Shown here: positions 9,790 to 16,212 of the stretch, piece after piece
Numbering within the stretch: position 1 is the first letter of the stretch
Layout of the letters: each line of letters starts with the position of its first letter
Source of the DNA: Deltaproteobacteria bacterium
GTDB taxonomy: Bacteria; Myxococcota_A; Polyangia; JAAYKL01
Assembly: GCA_028713995.1 (NCBI GenBank)
Contig: JAQTNF010000025.1
Location: 1-45,142 of the forward strand
Length of the DNA: 45,142 nt
Direction: 5' to 3'
Program-made: the position numbers and the translations under genes
The notes under the pieces: model-generated
The model's database searches: none
Told to the model about the DNA's origin: nothing
What the model saw: only the letters and a program-made list of their open reading frames with translations

Positions 9790-10707
9790 ATGGAGCTCGA
9801 CCTGAACCAATTGCGCGCGTTCATGGAGGCGGTCCGCGCCGAAAGCTACACGCTCGCGGCGAGGAAGCTGCACGTGAGCCAGTCCGCGGTGAGCCATGCG
9901 ATCCGCAAGCTCGAGACCTCCGCAGACAAGCGCCTCGTGGCGTGGCGCGGCAGACGCTTCTCGCTCACCGAGGACGGCAGGGCGCTCTACGAGACGTGCG
10001 AGCGCGTCTTCTTCGAGCTCGACGACGCGCAGAAGCGACTCACGTCAAAGGGCTCGAAGACCGCCCACCGCGCGGTGCTCGGCGCGACCGTTGAGTTCGG
10101 CACGACCGTGCTCATCCGCAAGATGACGCCCTTCCTGCGCGCCCACCCGGAGATCCATGTGGACTTCCTTTTCTCACACGATCTGATACCGCCGCTCCTG
10201 CACGACGAGGTTGACTTGGCCGTGGACTGCAGGCTGCACCGCCACCCGTCGATGGAGCGAATCGACCTGTTCCGGGAGAAGTACGCGGTGATCGTCGCGC
10301 CCGCGTTCGCGAGAAAACATAAGATTCGCAAACCGCGCGACCTCGCTGATCTGCCGGTGCTGTCGCTCGATGCCGATGCCGAGTGGTGGGGCAACCTGCT
10401 GCGCGCGCTGCCCGCGGCCGAGCGCCCCGCCTTCCGCAGAGTCGTCGCGGTCAATCACATCCGCGGCATCATCAACGCCGCGATCGACGGGCTCGGTGTT
10501 GGGTTCGTGCCCAAGTACACGGTGCTCGGCGAGCTCGGGGGCAAGAACCTCGTCGAGTTGTTCGGGGATCTGCCGCTTCTCGAGGACACGTTCCGCGTCT
10601 ACCAGAAGCGCTCGCGCGCCGCGAGCGAGGTGAACCGCCTGCTCACGGCGCACCTGCTCGCAATCGACACGTCGGAGTTCGGCGACGCGATGGGCTCGGT
10701 GTCGTGA
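9790..10707 (+). CDS. LysR-family transcriptional regulator
   Basis: 305-residue DNA-binding regulator. The N-terminal winged helix-turn-helix is canonical: LDLNQLRAFMEAV, then ARKLHVSQSAVSHAIRKLE (about residues 22-40). An effector-binding domain follows (about 90-295), containing AVLGATVEFGTTVL and HIRGIINAAIDGLGVGFVP. Start is ATG 9790, which has GGGAGGAG eight bases upstream; an in-frame ATG at 9736 lies inside the dyad and has no RBS. Divergent orientation from the P5C dehydrogenase gene is the standard LysR arrangement, so proline/P5C breakdown is the likely target and an intermediate the likely effector. Both points are inferred from context. Confidence 0.9.
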   Translation: MELDLNQLRAFMEAVRAESYTLAARKLHVSQSAVSHAIRKLETSADKRLVAWRGRRFSLTEDGRALYETCERVFFELDDAQKRLTSKGSKTAHRAVLGATVEFGTTVLIRKMTPFLRAHPEIHVDFLFSHDLIPPLLHDEVDLAVDCRLHRHPSMERIDLFREKYAVIVAPAFARKHKIRKPRDLADLPVLSLDADAEWWGNLLRALPAAERPAFRRVVAVNHIRGIINAAIDGLGVGFVPKYTVLGELGGKNLVELFGDLPLLEDTFRVYQKRSRAASEVNRLLTAHLLAIDTSEFGDAMGSVS

Positions 10708-10772
10708 AACATCGATGCGAAATGAGTCGTGCGGGGCTTGAGGGACCGGCCCCGGATGGGTTATGCCGGGGC

Positions 10773-11852
10773 ATGTCGCGCATCCCGCAAGCAGAGCATC
10801 GAGACCGCCTCGCGCGGTGCGTCGAGGCCATGCGCGCGCAGGGCATGGACGCGCTCGTGCTGATGCCCGGGACCAACTTCGCGTATCTCACCGGGCGGAG
10901 GTTCGCGCGGGAGCGGCACAGGCTGCTCGCGGCCGTGATCACGTCCGGGGGCGATCTCGCGCTCATGGGACCTTCGTTCGAGGAGCGGGCCATGGGGAGC
11001 GGCCCGGTGCCCGCCGCGATCCACACCTGGACGGACGAGGAGGACCAGTACCGCCGGTTGGCCGCGCTCGTTACCGCGTCGTGCGGCGCCCGTCCGTGCG
11101 TGGGCCTCGAGCCGACCACGAACCACTACCACGCTCTCGCCCTGCGCGAGGCGCTGCCCGAGGCGAGCCTCGTGGACGCGACCAAGTCCACGGACGGCCT
11201 ACGCGCGATCAAGAGCGAGGCCGAGATCGCGTGCCTCAGGGAGGCTGCCGGCCGGACGCGCGCCCGCATGCTGAAAGTCCCGTCCCAGCTCGTGGCGGGG
11301 ATGAGCATGCAGGATCTCGGAAGGCTGTACGGCCCGAGCGCCATGATCCAGATCGGTCTCACGACCTCGCTGCCCAACGAGACCTCGGGCTCGAACCGGC
11401 TCTCGCCCGGCGACGCGGTCGTCATCGACGCGGGGGATCGGATCGAGGGCTACCGCTCGGACCTCACGCGCACGTTCTTCTTCGGCGAGCCGTCGCCGAG
11501 GATGCGCGAGGTGTACGGGATCGTGCGCGAGGCAGAGGCCGCGGCCATCGAAGCCGTGCGGCCCGGCGCACCGGCCGAGGACGTGGATCTTGCCGCGCGC
11601 CGGGTCATCGAGCGGGCCGGGTACGGGGCGTTCTTCACGCACCGCGGCGGCCACGGCATCGGGCTCGACTTCCACGAGGCGCCCATCTGCGTGCGCGGGA
11701 ACAAGGAGCCGCTCGTGCCGGGCATGGTGCTCACGGCCGAGCCGGGCATCTACCTGCCGGGCGAGTTCGGCGTGCGCCTCGAGGACGACATCCTCGTGAC
11801 CGAGAGCGGGCACGCGATGCTGTCCGAGCCGGGACCGTTTGAGATCGACTGA
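10773..11852 (+). CDS. M24B metallopeptidase, Xaa-Pro aminopeptidase/dipeptidase family
   Basis: 359-residue pita-bread-fold peptidase, probably releasing the residue before proline from peptides. It has an N-terminal creatinase-like domain (about 1-130) and a C-terminal catalytic domain. The five dinuclear-metal ligands are visible in order: Asp in VVIDAGDR, Asp in YRSDLTRTF, His in GGHGIGLDFHEAP, Glu in LTAEPGIYLP and Glu in VRLEDDILV. Proline-specific peptidase next to a proline-catabolism enzyme and regulator makes metabolic sense. ATG 10773 is chosen for domain length. ATG 10722 in the same frame is possible and would add 17 residues; neither has a strong RBS. It converges on the kelch gene with only 21 bases between stops. 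Confidence 0.85.
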   Translation: MSRIPQAEHRDRLARCVEAMRAQGMDALVLMPGTNFAYLTGRRFARERHRLLAAVITSGGDLALMGPSFEERAMGSGPVPAAIHTWTDEEDQYRRLAALVTASCGARPCVGLEPTTNHYHALALREALPEASLVDATKSTDGLRAIKSEAEIACLREAAGRTRARMLKVPSQLVAGMSMQDLGRLYGPSAMIQIGLTTSLPNETSGSNRLSPGDAVVIDAGDRIEGYRSDLTRTFFFGEPSPRMREVYGIVREAEAAAIEAVRPGAPAEDVDLAARRVIERAGYGAFFTHRGGHGIGLDFHEAPICVRGNKEPLVPGMVLTAEPGIYLPGEFGVRLEDDILVTESGHAMLSEPGPFEID

Positions 11853-11873
11853 ATCCGGCCCTGCGATTCGGGG

Positions 11874-12941
11874 TCAGGGAAGGGACAGGATCTCCACCGT
11901 CGACAGCTTGGTCTGAACGCCGCCTCCGGCGTACTGCCAGCCGCCGGCAACCACCAGCTCGCCGTTGACCACGGCCGCCGCTGGGTTGGCTCGCGCCGTG
12001 GGCATATCCGGCAGCGCGGCCCACGCCTCGGGCTGAGACTTGAAGAGCTCGGCGGTGGCCGTGTGGGCCATGGGCGTCCAGCCGCCGGCCACGACCAGAC
12101 AATCTTGCACCAGGCCTCCGCTCAATCCCACGCGTGGCAGCAGCAGATCGGGTGCGCTCGTCCACTGGCCGACATCGTGTCGGTAGCGTTCGACCGTCGC
12201 CATTCCGTACGAGTTGTTCACGTCGGAGGCGGCGCCGCCGATAACGTACAGACCGTTGCCCACGGTGGCGCCCGCGGCGGCCTCTCGCGGGGTCGGCAGG
12301 TCGCTCGAAAAGCGCGACCAAGTCGCGGTCTGCGGATCGAACAGCTCGATCGCCCCGCTCGTGGACGAGCCATTATATGTCGTGCGTCCACCCACGACCG
12401 CGAAGAATCCATTCCATGCCGCCCCGCCGGCATTGGCGCGTGCCGTCGGCATGGCCGGCTCGGTCCGCCAAGCGTCGGTCGTCGGATCGTAGCTGAAGAC
12501 ATCTGCGATTACGTCGCTGAAATCGCCGTTGTAGCCGCCGGCGACGTAGATCCGATCGCCGACCAACGCCACGGCAAAGCAACAACCAGGTTGCGGCATG
12601 GAGGCCACGGATGTCCACTGGTCCGAAACGGGGTCGTAACGCTCGACCGCGGCAGTGATCCCGGGAGAGGTGTCCGTTTGACCGCCCATGACGTAGACGT
12701 AGCCTTGTGCCTCGGCGGCCCCGGCAACCGACCGAGCCACGGCCATGCTCGCCCCCGTCCGCCACGACCACCCCTGCGTGGTCTCGCATTGGTACGGCGC
12801 CGCGCTGTCGGTGTCGGTATCCGCGCCAGTGCCAGTGCCGGTGTCCGTGCCTGACGTATCGCCGGCGTCGGTGTCGTTGCCGCTGCTACTGCCGCTGCAG
12901 GCCGCGGCCAGACCCAGGAAAGCAATCGCGATCCACCTCAT
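11874..12941 (-). CDS. kelch-repeat lipoprotein
   Basis: 355-residue exported lipoprotein. The signal peptide ends in the lipobox LAAAC (Cys15), followed by a Ser/Thr/Asp/Gly linker (about 16-48) rich in Asp-Thr pairs. Residues 55-355 contain six kelch repeats, each with a double glycine (VMGG, VAGG, VVGG, VIGG, VAGG, VAGG) and downstream Tyr/Trp, enough for a six-bladed beta-propeller. Such propellers bind proteins or sugars; the ligand is unknown. The linker style is common in Myxococcota. The gene is alone, with its promoter presumably in 12942-13005 beside a VOC-gene fragment. Confidence 0.85.
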   Translation of the reverse strand: MRWIAIAFLGLAAACSGSSSGNDTDAGDTSGTDTGTGTGADTDTDSAAPYQCETTQGWSWRTGASMAVARSVAGAAEAQGYVYVMGGQTDTSPGITAAVERYDPVSDQWTSVASMPQPGCCFAVALVGDRIYVAGGYNGDFSDVIADVFSYDPTTDAWRTEPAMPTARANAGGAAWNGFFAVVGGRTTYNGSSTSGAIELFDPQTATWSRFSSDLPTPREAAAGATVGNGLYVIGGAASDVNNSYGMATVERYRHDVGQWTSAPDLLLPRVGLSGGLVQDCLVVAGGWTPMAHTATAELFKSQPEAWAALPDMPTARANPAAAVVNGELVVAGGWQYAGGGVQTKLSTVEILSLP

Positions 12942-13007
12942 GGTGCCAATTGTTCCCTCCTTCTTGGATGGTCGCCATGATGGTAGCAGATAAACAGATA
13001 TCCGTTG

Positions 13008-13088
13008 TTACTTCTTCAACTCGTCCCACTTGGTGTCGATGAGCTCGAGCAGCACGCCGTTCACGTTCTTGGGGTGGATGAAGGCGAA
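13008..13088 (-). pseudogene. third copy of the VOC gene 3' end (27 codons)
   Basis: Reads FAFIHPKNVNGVLLELID, then TKWDELKK and TAA. It equals the last 26 residues of the intact VOC protein at 16213-16665 except for one Tyr-to-Thr change and a TAA in place of TAG. Homology stops abruptly at 13088 on its 5' side, ten bases before the DUF4143 remnant's stop. There is no start codon or RBS, so it is not a gene. It marks the outer boundary of the repeated structure. Confidence 0.85.
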
Positions 13089-13097
13089 GAGCAGGGC

Positions 13098-13574
13098 TTA
13101 AGGCTTCGACGACTTCCCCTTCGGGTCGATGGCCCCCGCCACCTGAGTGAGCGGGATCGCGGACACCTTCTTGTCGAGCCTTATGGCGGTATCGCCCGGG
13201 TAGATCACCCAGAGATGGGCGAGGTCGAGATCGGAGCAGGCGATCTGCATCGAGCGGGTCAGGCGTGGCGCGTCGCCGTACTTGAACTCCGCGCCCCAGT
13301 TCTTGCCGCCCCGGGTCCAGAACAGGTCCAGCTCGGCCCCGGCGTGCGTTCCCCAGAAGAACGCCTCCTCGACCGACAAACCGAGATGTCGCACGGTGCG
13401 CTCCAGGGCGAAGCCCTCCCAAGAGGCTCCGAGCTTGTTGTGGTTCTCTAGCTCTGCGAGGGTCTCGATGCTCCAGAGGCAGTGCGCGAGCCCACTGTCG
13501 CGCAGGTAGATCTTGGGGGCCTTGATCAGGCGCTTCTTGGTGTTCATGTGCCAGGGCTGAAGCACCCGCACCAT
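13098..13574 (-). pseudogene. C-terminal remnant of an AAA ATPase/DUF4143 protein
   Basis: 158 residues matching only the DUF4143 half of a large family of ATP-binding proteins: LIKAPKIYLRDSGLAHCLW, LGASWEGFALERTVRHLG, FFWGTHAGAELDLF, EFKYGDAPRLTRSM and LWVIYPGD. The N-terminal AAA domain with Walker motifs, about 200-250 residues in intact members, is missing. An in-frame TGA sits seven codons before the ATG at 13574, so it is not simply a misplaced start. An internal deletion that joined a leader and start codon to the C-terminal domain would explain it. Intact members often sit in toxin-antitoxin-rich accessory DNA. Whether the fragment is expressed is unknown. Confidence 0.75.
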
Positions 13575-13583
13575 GAAAGTATC

Positions 13584-13616
13584 CTTGAAAATTCAAGCGA
13601 TAGGTATGAAATTTCA
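13584..13616. promoter_or_regulatory. two AT-rich palindromes, 21 bases centre to centre
   Basis: CTTGAAAATTCAAG (13584-13597) and TGAAATTTCA (13607-13616) are perfect short palindromes with a shared TGAA/TTCA core, spaced two helical turns apart just upstream of the DUF4143 remnant's ATG. They look like a tandem operator left from the original gene's promoter. The remaining stretch to 13845 holds only a TATACT hexamer (13771-13776), a possible -10 for the downstream plus-strand genes. Confidence 0.45.
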
Positions 13617-13845
13617 ATGATGTAATTTTCGGTATCGGCAGGCGACCCGGATGGGCATCCAACTTCGGCCGGTTGCGTGATGCACCGTCGACCGGCTTGG
13701 GTCTTGTCGGAAGGGGAAGTGTCCGTTCGCGTTGGGCTCGAAAAGTTTCTCGCCGACGACTATCTTCGATTATACTCCGCCCTGAAACGACGCCTCGGAC
13801 GGACGGCGGAACGCCGATCGAGAGCGTCAAAAGGACGAAATCGGC

Positions 13846-14166
13846 ATGGTCGAGAGGGAAATGCTCAGGGACGTGAGGAAGCGCATCGAGGCGCTTTACG
13901 GTGAACGCCTCATCGGCGTGATCCTTTACGGCTCCGAGGCCAGGGGCGAGGCAGGCGCGGACAGCGATATCGATTTCTTGGTTCTTCTCAAAGGTCCGGT
14001 GGATCGATGGCAGGAGACCAAGAGAATCAACCGCGCTCTGTATCCCGTGGAACTGAGCCTGGCTCCCTACCGTGCCATCAACGCGCTGCCCCTCGATTCG
14101 ACGGAATACGAGGCCGAGAAAGCCCCGCTCTACTCGGCGGCCAAGCACGAGGGGCTGCGGCTATGA
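13846..14166 (+). CDS. MNT-type nucleotidyltransferase, likely antitoxin of a MNT/HEPN pair
   Basis: 106-residue minimal nucleotidyltransferase. It contains the family's GSxxRGxxxxxSDxD signature as LYGSEARGEAGADSDIDFLV (about residues 28-47), with the catalytic Asp pair in DSDID. In MNT/HEPN systems this protein inactivates the HEPN RNase by AMPylation. Its TGA overlaps an ATG at 14163 (ATGA), the usual coupling to a HEPN gene. ATG 13846 has AAGGA eleven bases upstream; ATG 13861 is an alternative start with a closer GAGAGGG. A -10-like TATACT lies at 13771. What follows is not the expected partner, as described in the next entry. Confidence 0.8.
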   Translation: MVEREMLRDVRKRIEALYGERLIGVILYGSEARGEAGADSDIDFLVLLKGPVDRWQETKRINRALYPVELSLAPYRAINALPLDSTEYEAEKAPLYSAAKHEGLRL

Positions 14167-14186
14167 CCGACTGGCGGGAGTATGCG

Positions 14187-14996
14187 ATGGCTACGAATCT
14201 AGAACGTTTCAGAAAAGATTTAGACCGCCTTATCAGTCAGGGTGAACGACTCGAATTTTTAATGTTAAAAGAAGTGATGCAAGGAGACAAATTGGATGAG
14301 CTGATACGCAAACAAGTTGGTGCCGAAAATGCAAAGGCCTTCCTTAAAGACCTCCCAGACCTTCATGAGGATTACGAAGCGTGGTATTCTGAATCCTTGG
14401 CGCTACTTCGACAAATTTTACCAGATCGGGTTAGTAATTTTATTGGGCTGTATGAGAAGCCCAAAGGACGGAAATCTATCGATTATGGAAATTACGTTAT
14501 GCAAGACTTTTTACAGGGTCTGCAAGTCACCTTGCACGGTAAGGTGAAGGTTGACATGAAAGCCGCACTTCCACAGTACACGCAACAGCTCGCCATCTTG
14601 AAGGCGGCAAAAACGCGTTTCGAGAGCTCGCTATTTGAAATTCGACAGATATTGCAAGCGGACATATTCGACAGCGAAATCAGTGCCGCACGCGAATTGA
14701 TGAAGCACAACTACCTACGAGCGGCAGGCACTATTGCGGGCGTCGTTCTCGAGAAACATCTACGTCAAGTCTGCGACGATCACTCTGTCACGATAACCAA
14801 AGGCAACCCGGGAATTGGCGATTTGAATGAGCTGTTAAAAGCTAACTCGATCATTGACGTGCCCCAATGGCGGTACATCTCTATGCTCGGAGATATTCGA
14901 AATCTGTGTAGCCACAATAAACACAAAGAGCCGACGATCGAGCATGTGACCGACTTGATTGATGGGACGGATAAAGTGCTGAAGACAGTCGTTTAA
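14187..14996 (+). CDS. HEPN-like protein of foreign composition, partner of the MNT gene
   Basis: 269-residue protein whose family I recall as a widespread hypothetical protein, without a named function. Residues 1-150 are mostly helical and charged (NLERFRKDLDRL, AWYSESLALLRQILPDR). The C-terminal part (about 175-265, from AARELMKHNYLRAAGTIAG) ends with RNLCSH, an R-x4-H pattern like the HEPN RNase active site. A base sample at 14401-14460 is 40 percent GC against about 65 percent just upstream, so the gene is recently acquired. ATG 14187 is chosen because GGGAG lies six bases upstream. The frame also opens at 14163 with eight residues (MTDWREYA), the ATG overlapping the MNT stop, which look like the start of a different HEPN protein. 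Function as an RNase toxin is inferred. Confidence 0.7.
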   Translation: MATNLERFRKDLDRLISQGERLEFLMLKEVMQGDKLDELIRKQVGAENAKAFLKDLPDLHEDYEAWYSESLALLRQILPDRVSNFIGLYEKPKGRKSIDYGNYVMQDFLQGLQVTLHGKVKVDMKAALPQYTQQLAILKAAKTRFESSLFEIRQILQADIFDSEISAARELMKHNYLRAAGTIAGVVLEKHLRQVCDDHSVTITKGNPGIGDLNELLKANSIIDVPQWRYISMLGDIRNLCSHNKHKEPTIEHVTDLIDGTDKVLKTVV

Positions 14997-15007
14997 TCCT
15001 ATAAAGT

Positions 15008-15054
15008 GCCTAACATGCGGCGCTTCCACACCTCAGGCCGAGCGCCGAACGCAT
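15008..15054 (+). repeat. attC-like half site and imperfect hairpin after the HEPN-like gene
   Basis: Twelve bases after the HEPN-like stop, GCCTAAC (15008-15014) equals the RYYYAAC core of integron attC sites. It is followed by a stem of ATGC+GGCGCT (15015-15024) and AGCGCC+GCAT (15041-15054) with a four-base bulge. The matching GTTRRRY end is absent, and no cassette boundary is seen upstream of the gene. It could be a decayed attC or chance. The rest of 14997-15126 shows nothing recognisable. Confidence 0.2.
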
Positions 15055-15142
15055 CGAGATTTCCCCGTACCCGAGACAGGTCCTTGGCCCCGGTCTTGGC
15101 GGTTTCGCAGAGAAGCTGAGCAGGGCGTAGGGCAGGTCAGGC

Positions 15143-15350
15143 CTACTTCTTCAGCTCGTCCCACTTGTAGTCGATGAGCTCGAGCAGCACGCCGTTCACG
15201 TTCTTGGGGTGGATGAACGCGAACTCGCAGTCGCGGAAGGGGCGCGCCTTCTTCGAGGGGTCGTCGGCGAGGGGCTTGGGGTTCGGGATGAACTTGTAGC
15301 CCTTGGGCTCGAGCTCGGAGATGGCCGCGCGTGGAGTCCACGGCGAGCCC
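15143..15350 (-). pseudogene. second copy of the VOC gene 3' end (about 69 codons, frameshifted)
   Basis: From the stop (15143-15145) upward it encodes the VOC protein's last residues, including SELEPKGYKFIPNPKPLADD and CEFAFIHPKNVNGVLLELID. Bases 15141-15253 are identical to 16211-16323 (113 bases). Further from the stop it diverges mostly by synonymous or conservative changes (PKPLADDPS against PKPLLNDPS). Homology continues to about 15350 (GLAVDST against GLNVDKT) across a two-base deletion that breaks the frame. Similarity also extends about 12 bases beyond the stop codon. It has no start, so it is a gene tail only. Confidence 0.9.
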
Positions 15351-15355
15351 CGCGA

Positions 15356-15844
15356 CTACGCCGCGGCGGGCTCCGCGCGCCAGCCCTTGCGACCGGAGGC
15401 GAGCCTGAGCCGGGCTGGGGTGGCTTCATCCCCCAGTTCGGCCAGGGAGTCGATGACGTAGTCCCGCTCGGGGGCCTTCGTGGCGACGAGCAGGCGAAGC
15501 AGCCGATCGGCGACTGCGCCCATGGGCTCGCGCCCGTTCTCCCAGCGGGAGACGGTCTCGGCCGCCACGCCCATATGCCGCGCGAAGTCGGTCCCGGACC
15601 ATCCCAGATGCTTTCGCAGGAACCTGACCTCGGCCGGCATCAGCCGGGACTTCTTCGCGACCACGGCCATGGCGATGGCCTGGTGCAGGTCCTCGATCCT
15701 GGGAATCACGACCTCGTGTTCCCCGCAACTCCGGCAACGGCGGACCTCCACCCCCTTGAGCGTGACATGGGGCAGGCCGCACGCAGAGTAGTTGTAGTTC
15801 TCCCTGGCCGAGGTCATCGCTTTTCCGCACGTCAGGCACTTCAT
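15356..15844 (-). CDS. MqsA-family antitoxin (zinc finger plus helix-turn-helix)
   Basis: 162-residue antitoxin. Residues 1-45 form a YgiT/MqsA-type zinc site (C3-x2-C6 and C37-x2-C40, in MKCLTCGKAM and VRRCRSCGEHEVV). Residues about 70-130 form an Xre-type helix-turn-helix (LRKHLGWSGTDFARHMGV, TVSRWENGREPMG). The N-terminal part is expected to bind the toxin and the C-terminal part the operator, as in MqsRA. Its ATG overlaps the toxin stop by four bases; toxin before antitoxin is the MqsRA/HigBA order. Its stop lies five bases beyond the end of the VOC-tail repeat, so the cassette boundary almost touches the gene. Confidence 0.85.
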   Translation of the reverse strand: MKCLTCGKAMTSARENYNYSACGLPHVTLKGVEVRRCRSCGEHEVVIPRIEDLHQAIAMAVVAKKSRLMPAEVRFLRKHLGWSGTDFARHMGVAAETVSRWENGREPMGAVADRLLRLLVATKAPERDYVIDSLAELGDEATPARLRLASGRKGWRAEPAAA

Positions 15845-16125
15845 GGCTTCATCCTCCACGCGGTCACGACCCGCAACTCGATAGCCGACCTGAAGGCCAC
15901 CACGACGCACATGCGCGCCGTCCTCACTCGGTGGCGCCACGAGCCGTTCTCGAACTCGGCAGGCTCGACGACGCCTCCTCGGAGCATGTTGAGCACGTCG
16001 GTGGTGGCGAGGTCATCCTTCGCCATTTCCGCAAGCGCATGGCCCGTGAAGGTCACGCTGCCGCCGCGGACAATCTCCCGAATCAGCCTTCCGGCCTCAC
16101 GGGTTTTGAGCGGCTCGACGAGCAC
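15841..16125 (-). CDS. DUF4258/MqsR-like toxin
   Basis: 94-residue basic protein with the DUF4258 pattern: TFTGHALAEMAKDDLATTDV (His29), LRGGVVEPAEF, and a C-terminal strand pair ending in VVTAWRMKP. Families of this fold (RelE/MqsR/BrnT-like) cut mRNA on or off the ribosome. Pairing with an MqsA-type antitoxin by a four-base overlap supports a type II toxin-antitoxin role. The start is GTG 16125; there is no RBS, but a -35/-10 pair ends six bases upstream, so the mRNA may begin at the start codon. Substrate specificity cannot be read from the sequence. Confidence 0.8.
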   Translation of the reverse strand: MLVEPLKTREAGRLIREIVRGGSVTFTGHALAEMAKDDLATTDVLNMLRGGVVEPAEFENGSWRHRVRTARMCVVVAFRSAIELRVVTAWRMKP

Positions 16126-16131
16126 GATGAG

Positions 16132-16160
16132 AATGTGCGTCCTGCTTGAGGTAATGTCAA
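16132..16160 (-). promoter_or_regulatory. promoter of the DUF4258/MqsA-like operon
   Basis: On the minus strand a perfect TTGACA (16160-16155) is followed by 17 bases and CACATT (16137-16132), then six bases and the GTG start at 16125. The -35 is ideal and the -10 weak. Transcription would begin at or next to the GTG. It lies between the VOC stop and the toxin, so the cassette carries its own promoter. Confidence 0.5.
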
Positions 16161-16212
16161 GAACTGAGGTCTCCGGATACAGTGACGGAAGGACGGATGG
16201 GGCAGGGCACGC

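Noticed and set aside
13677-13904. Possible small plus-strand gene before the MNT nucleotidyltransferase
   Set aside because: It has no ribosome site or recognisable sequence and overlaps the MNT start in another frame; the stretch is more likely leader DNA.
15033-15341. An independent 102-codon gene in the VOC-tail copy 2 region
   Set aside because: The real homology to the VOC protein is in a different frame and lacks a start; the open frame is a shadow.
13008-16212. An integrase or transposase explaining the repeated VOC tails
   Set aside because: I checked all convincing open frames in the interval on both strands and found no recombinase motif or inverted terminal repeat; mobilisation, if any, must come from elsewhere.
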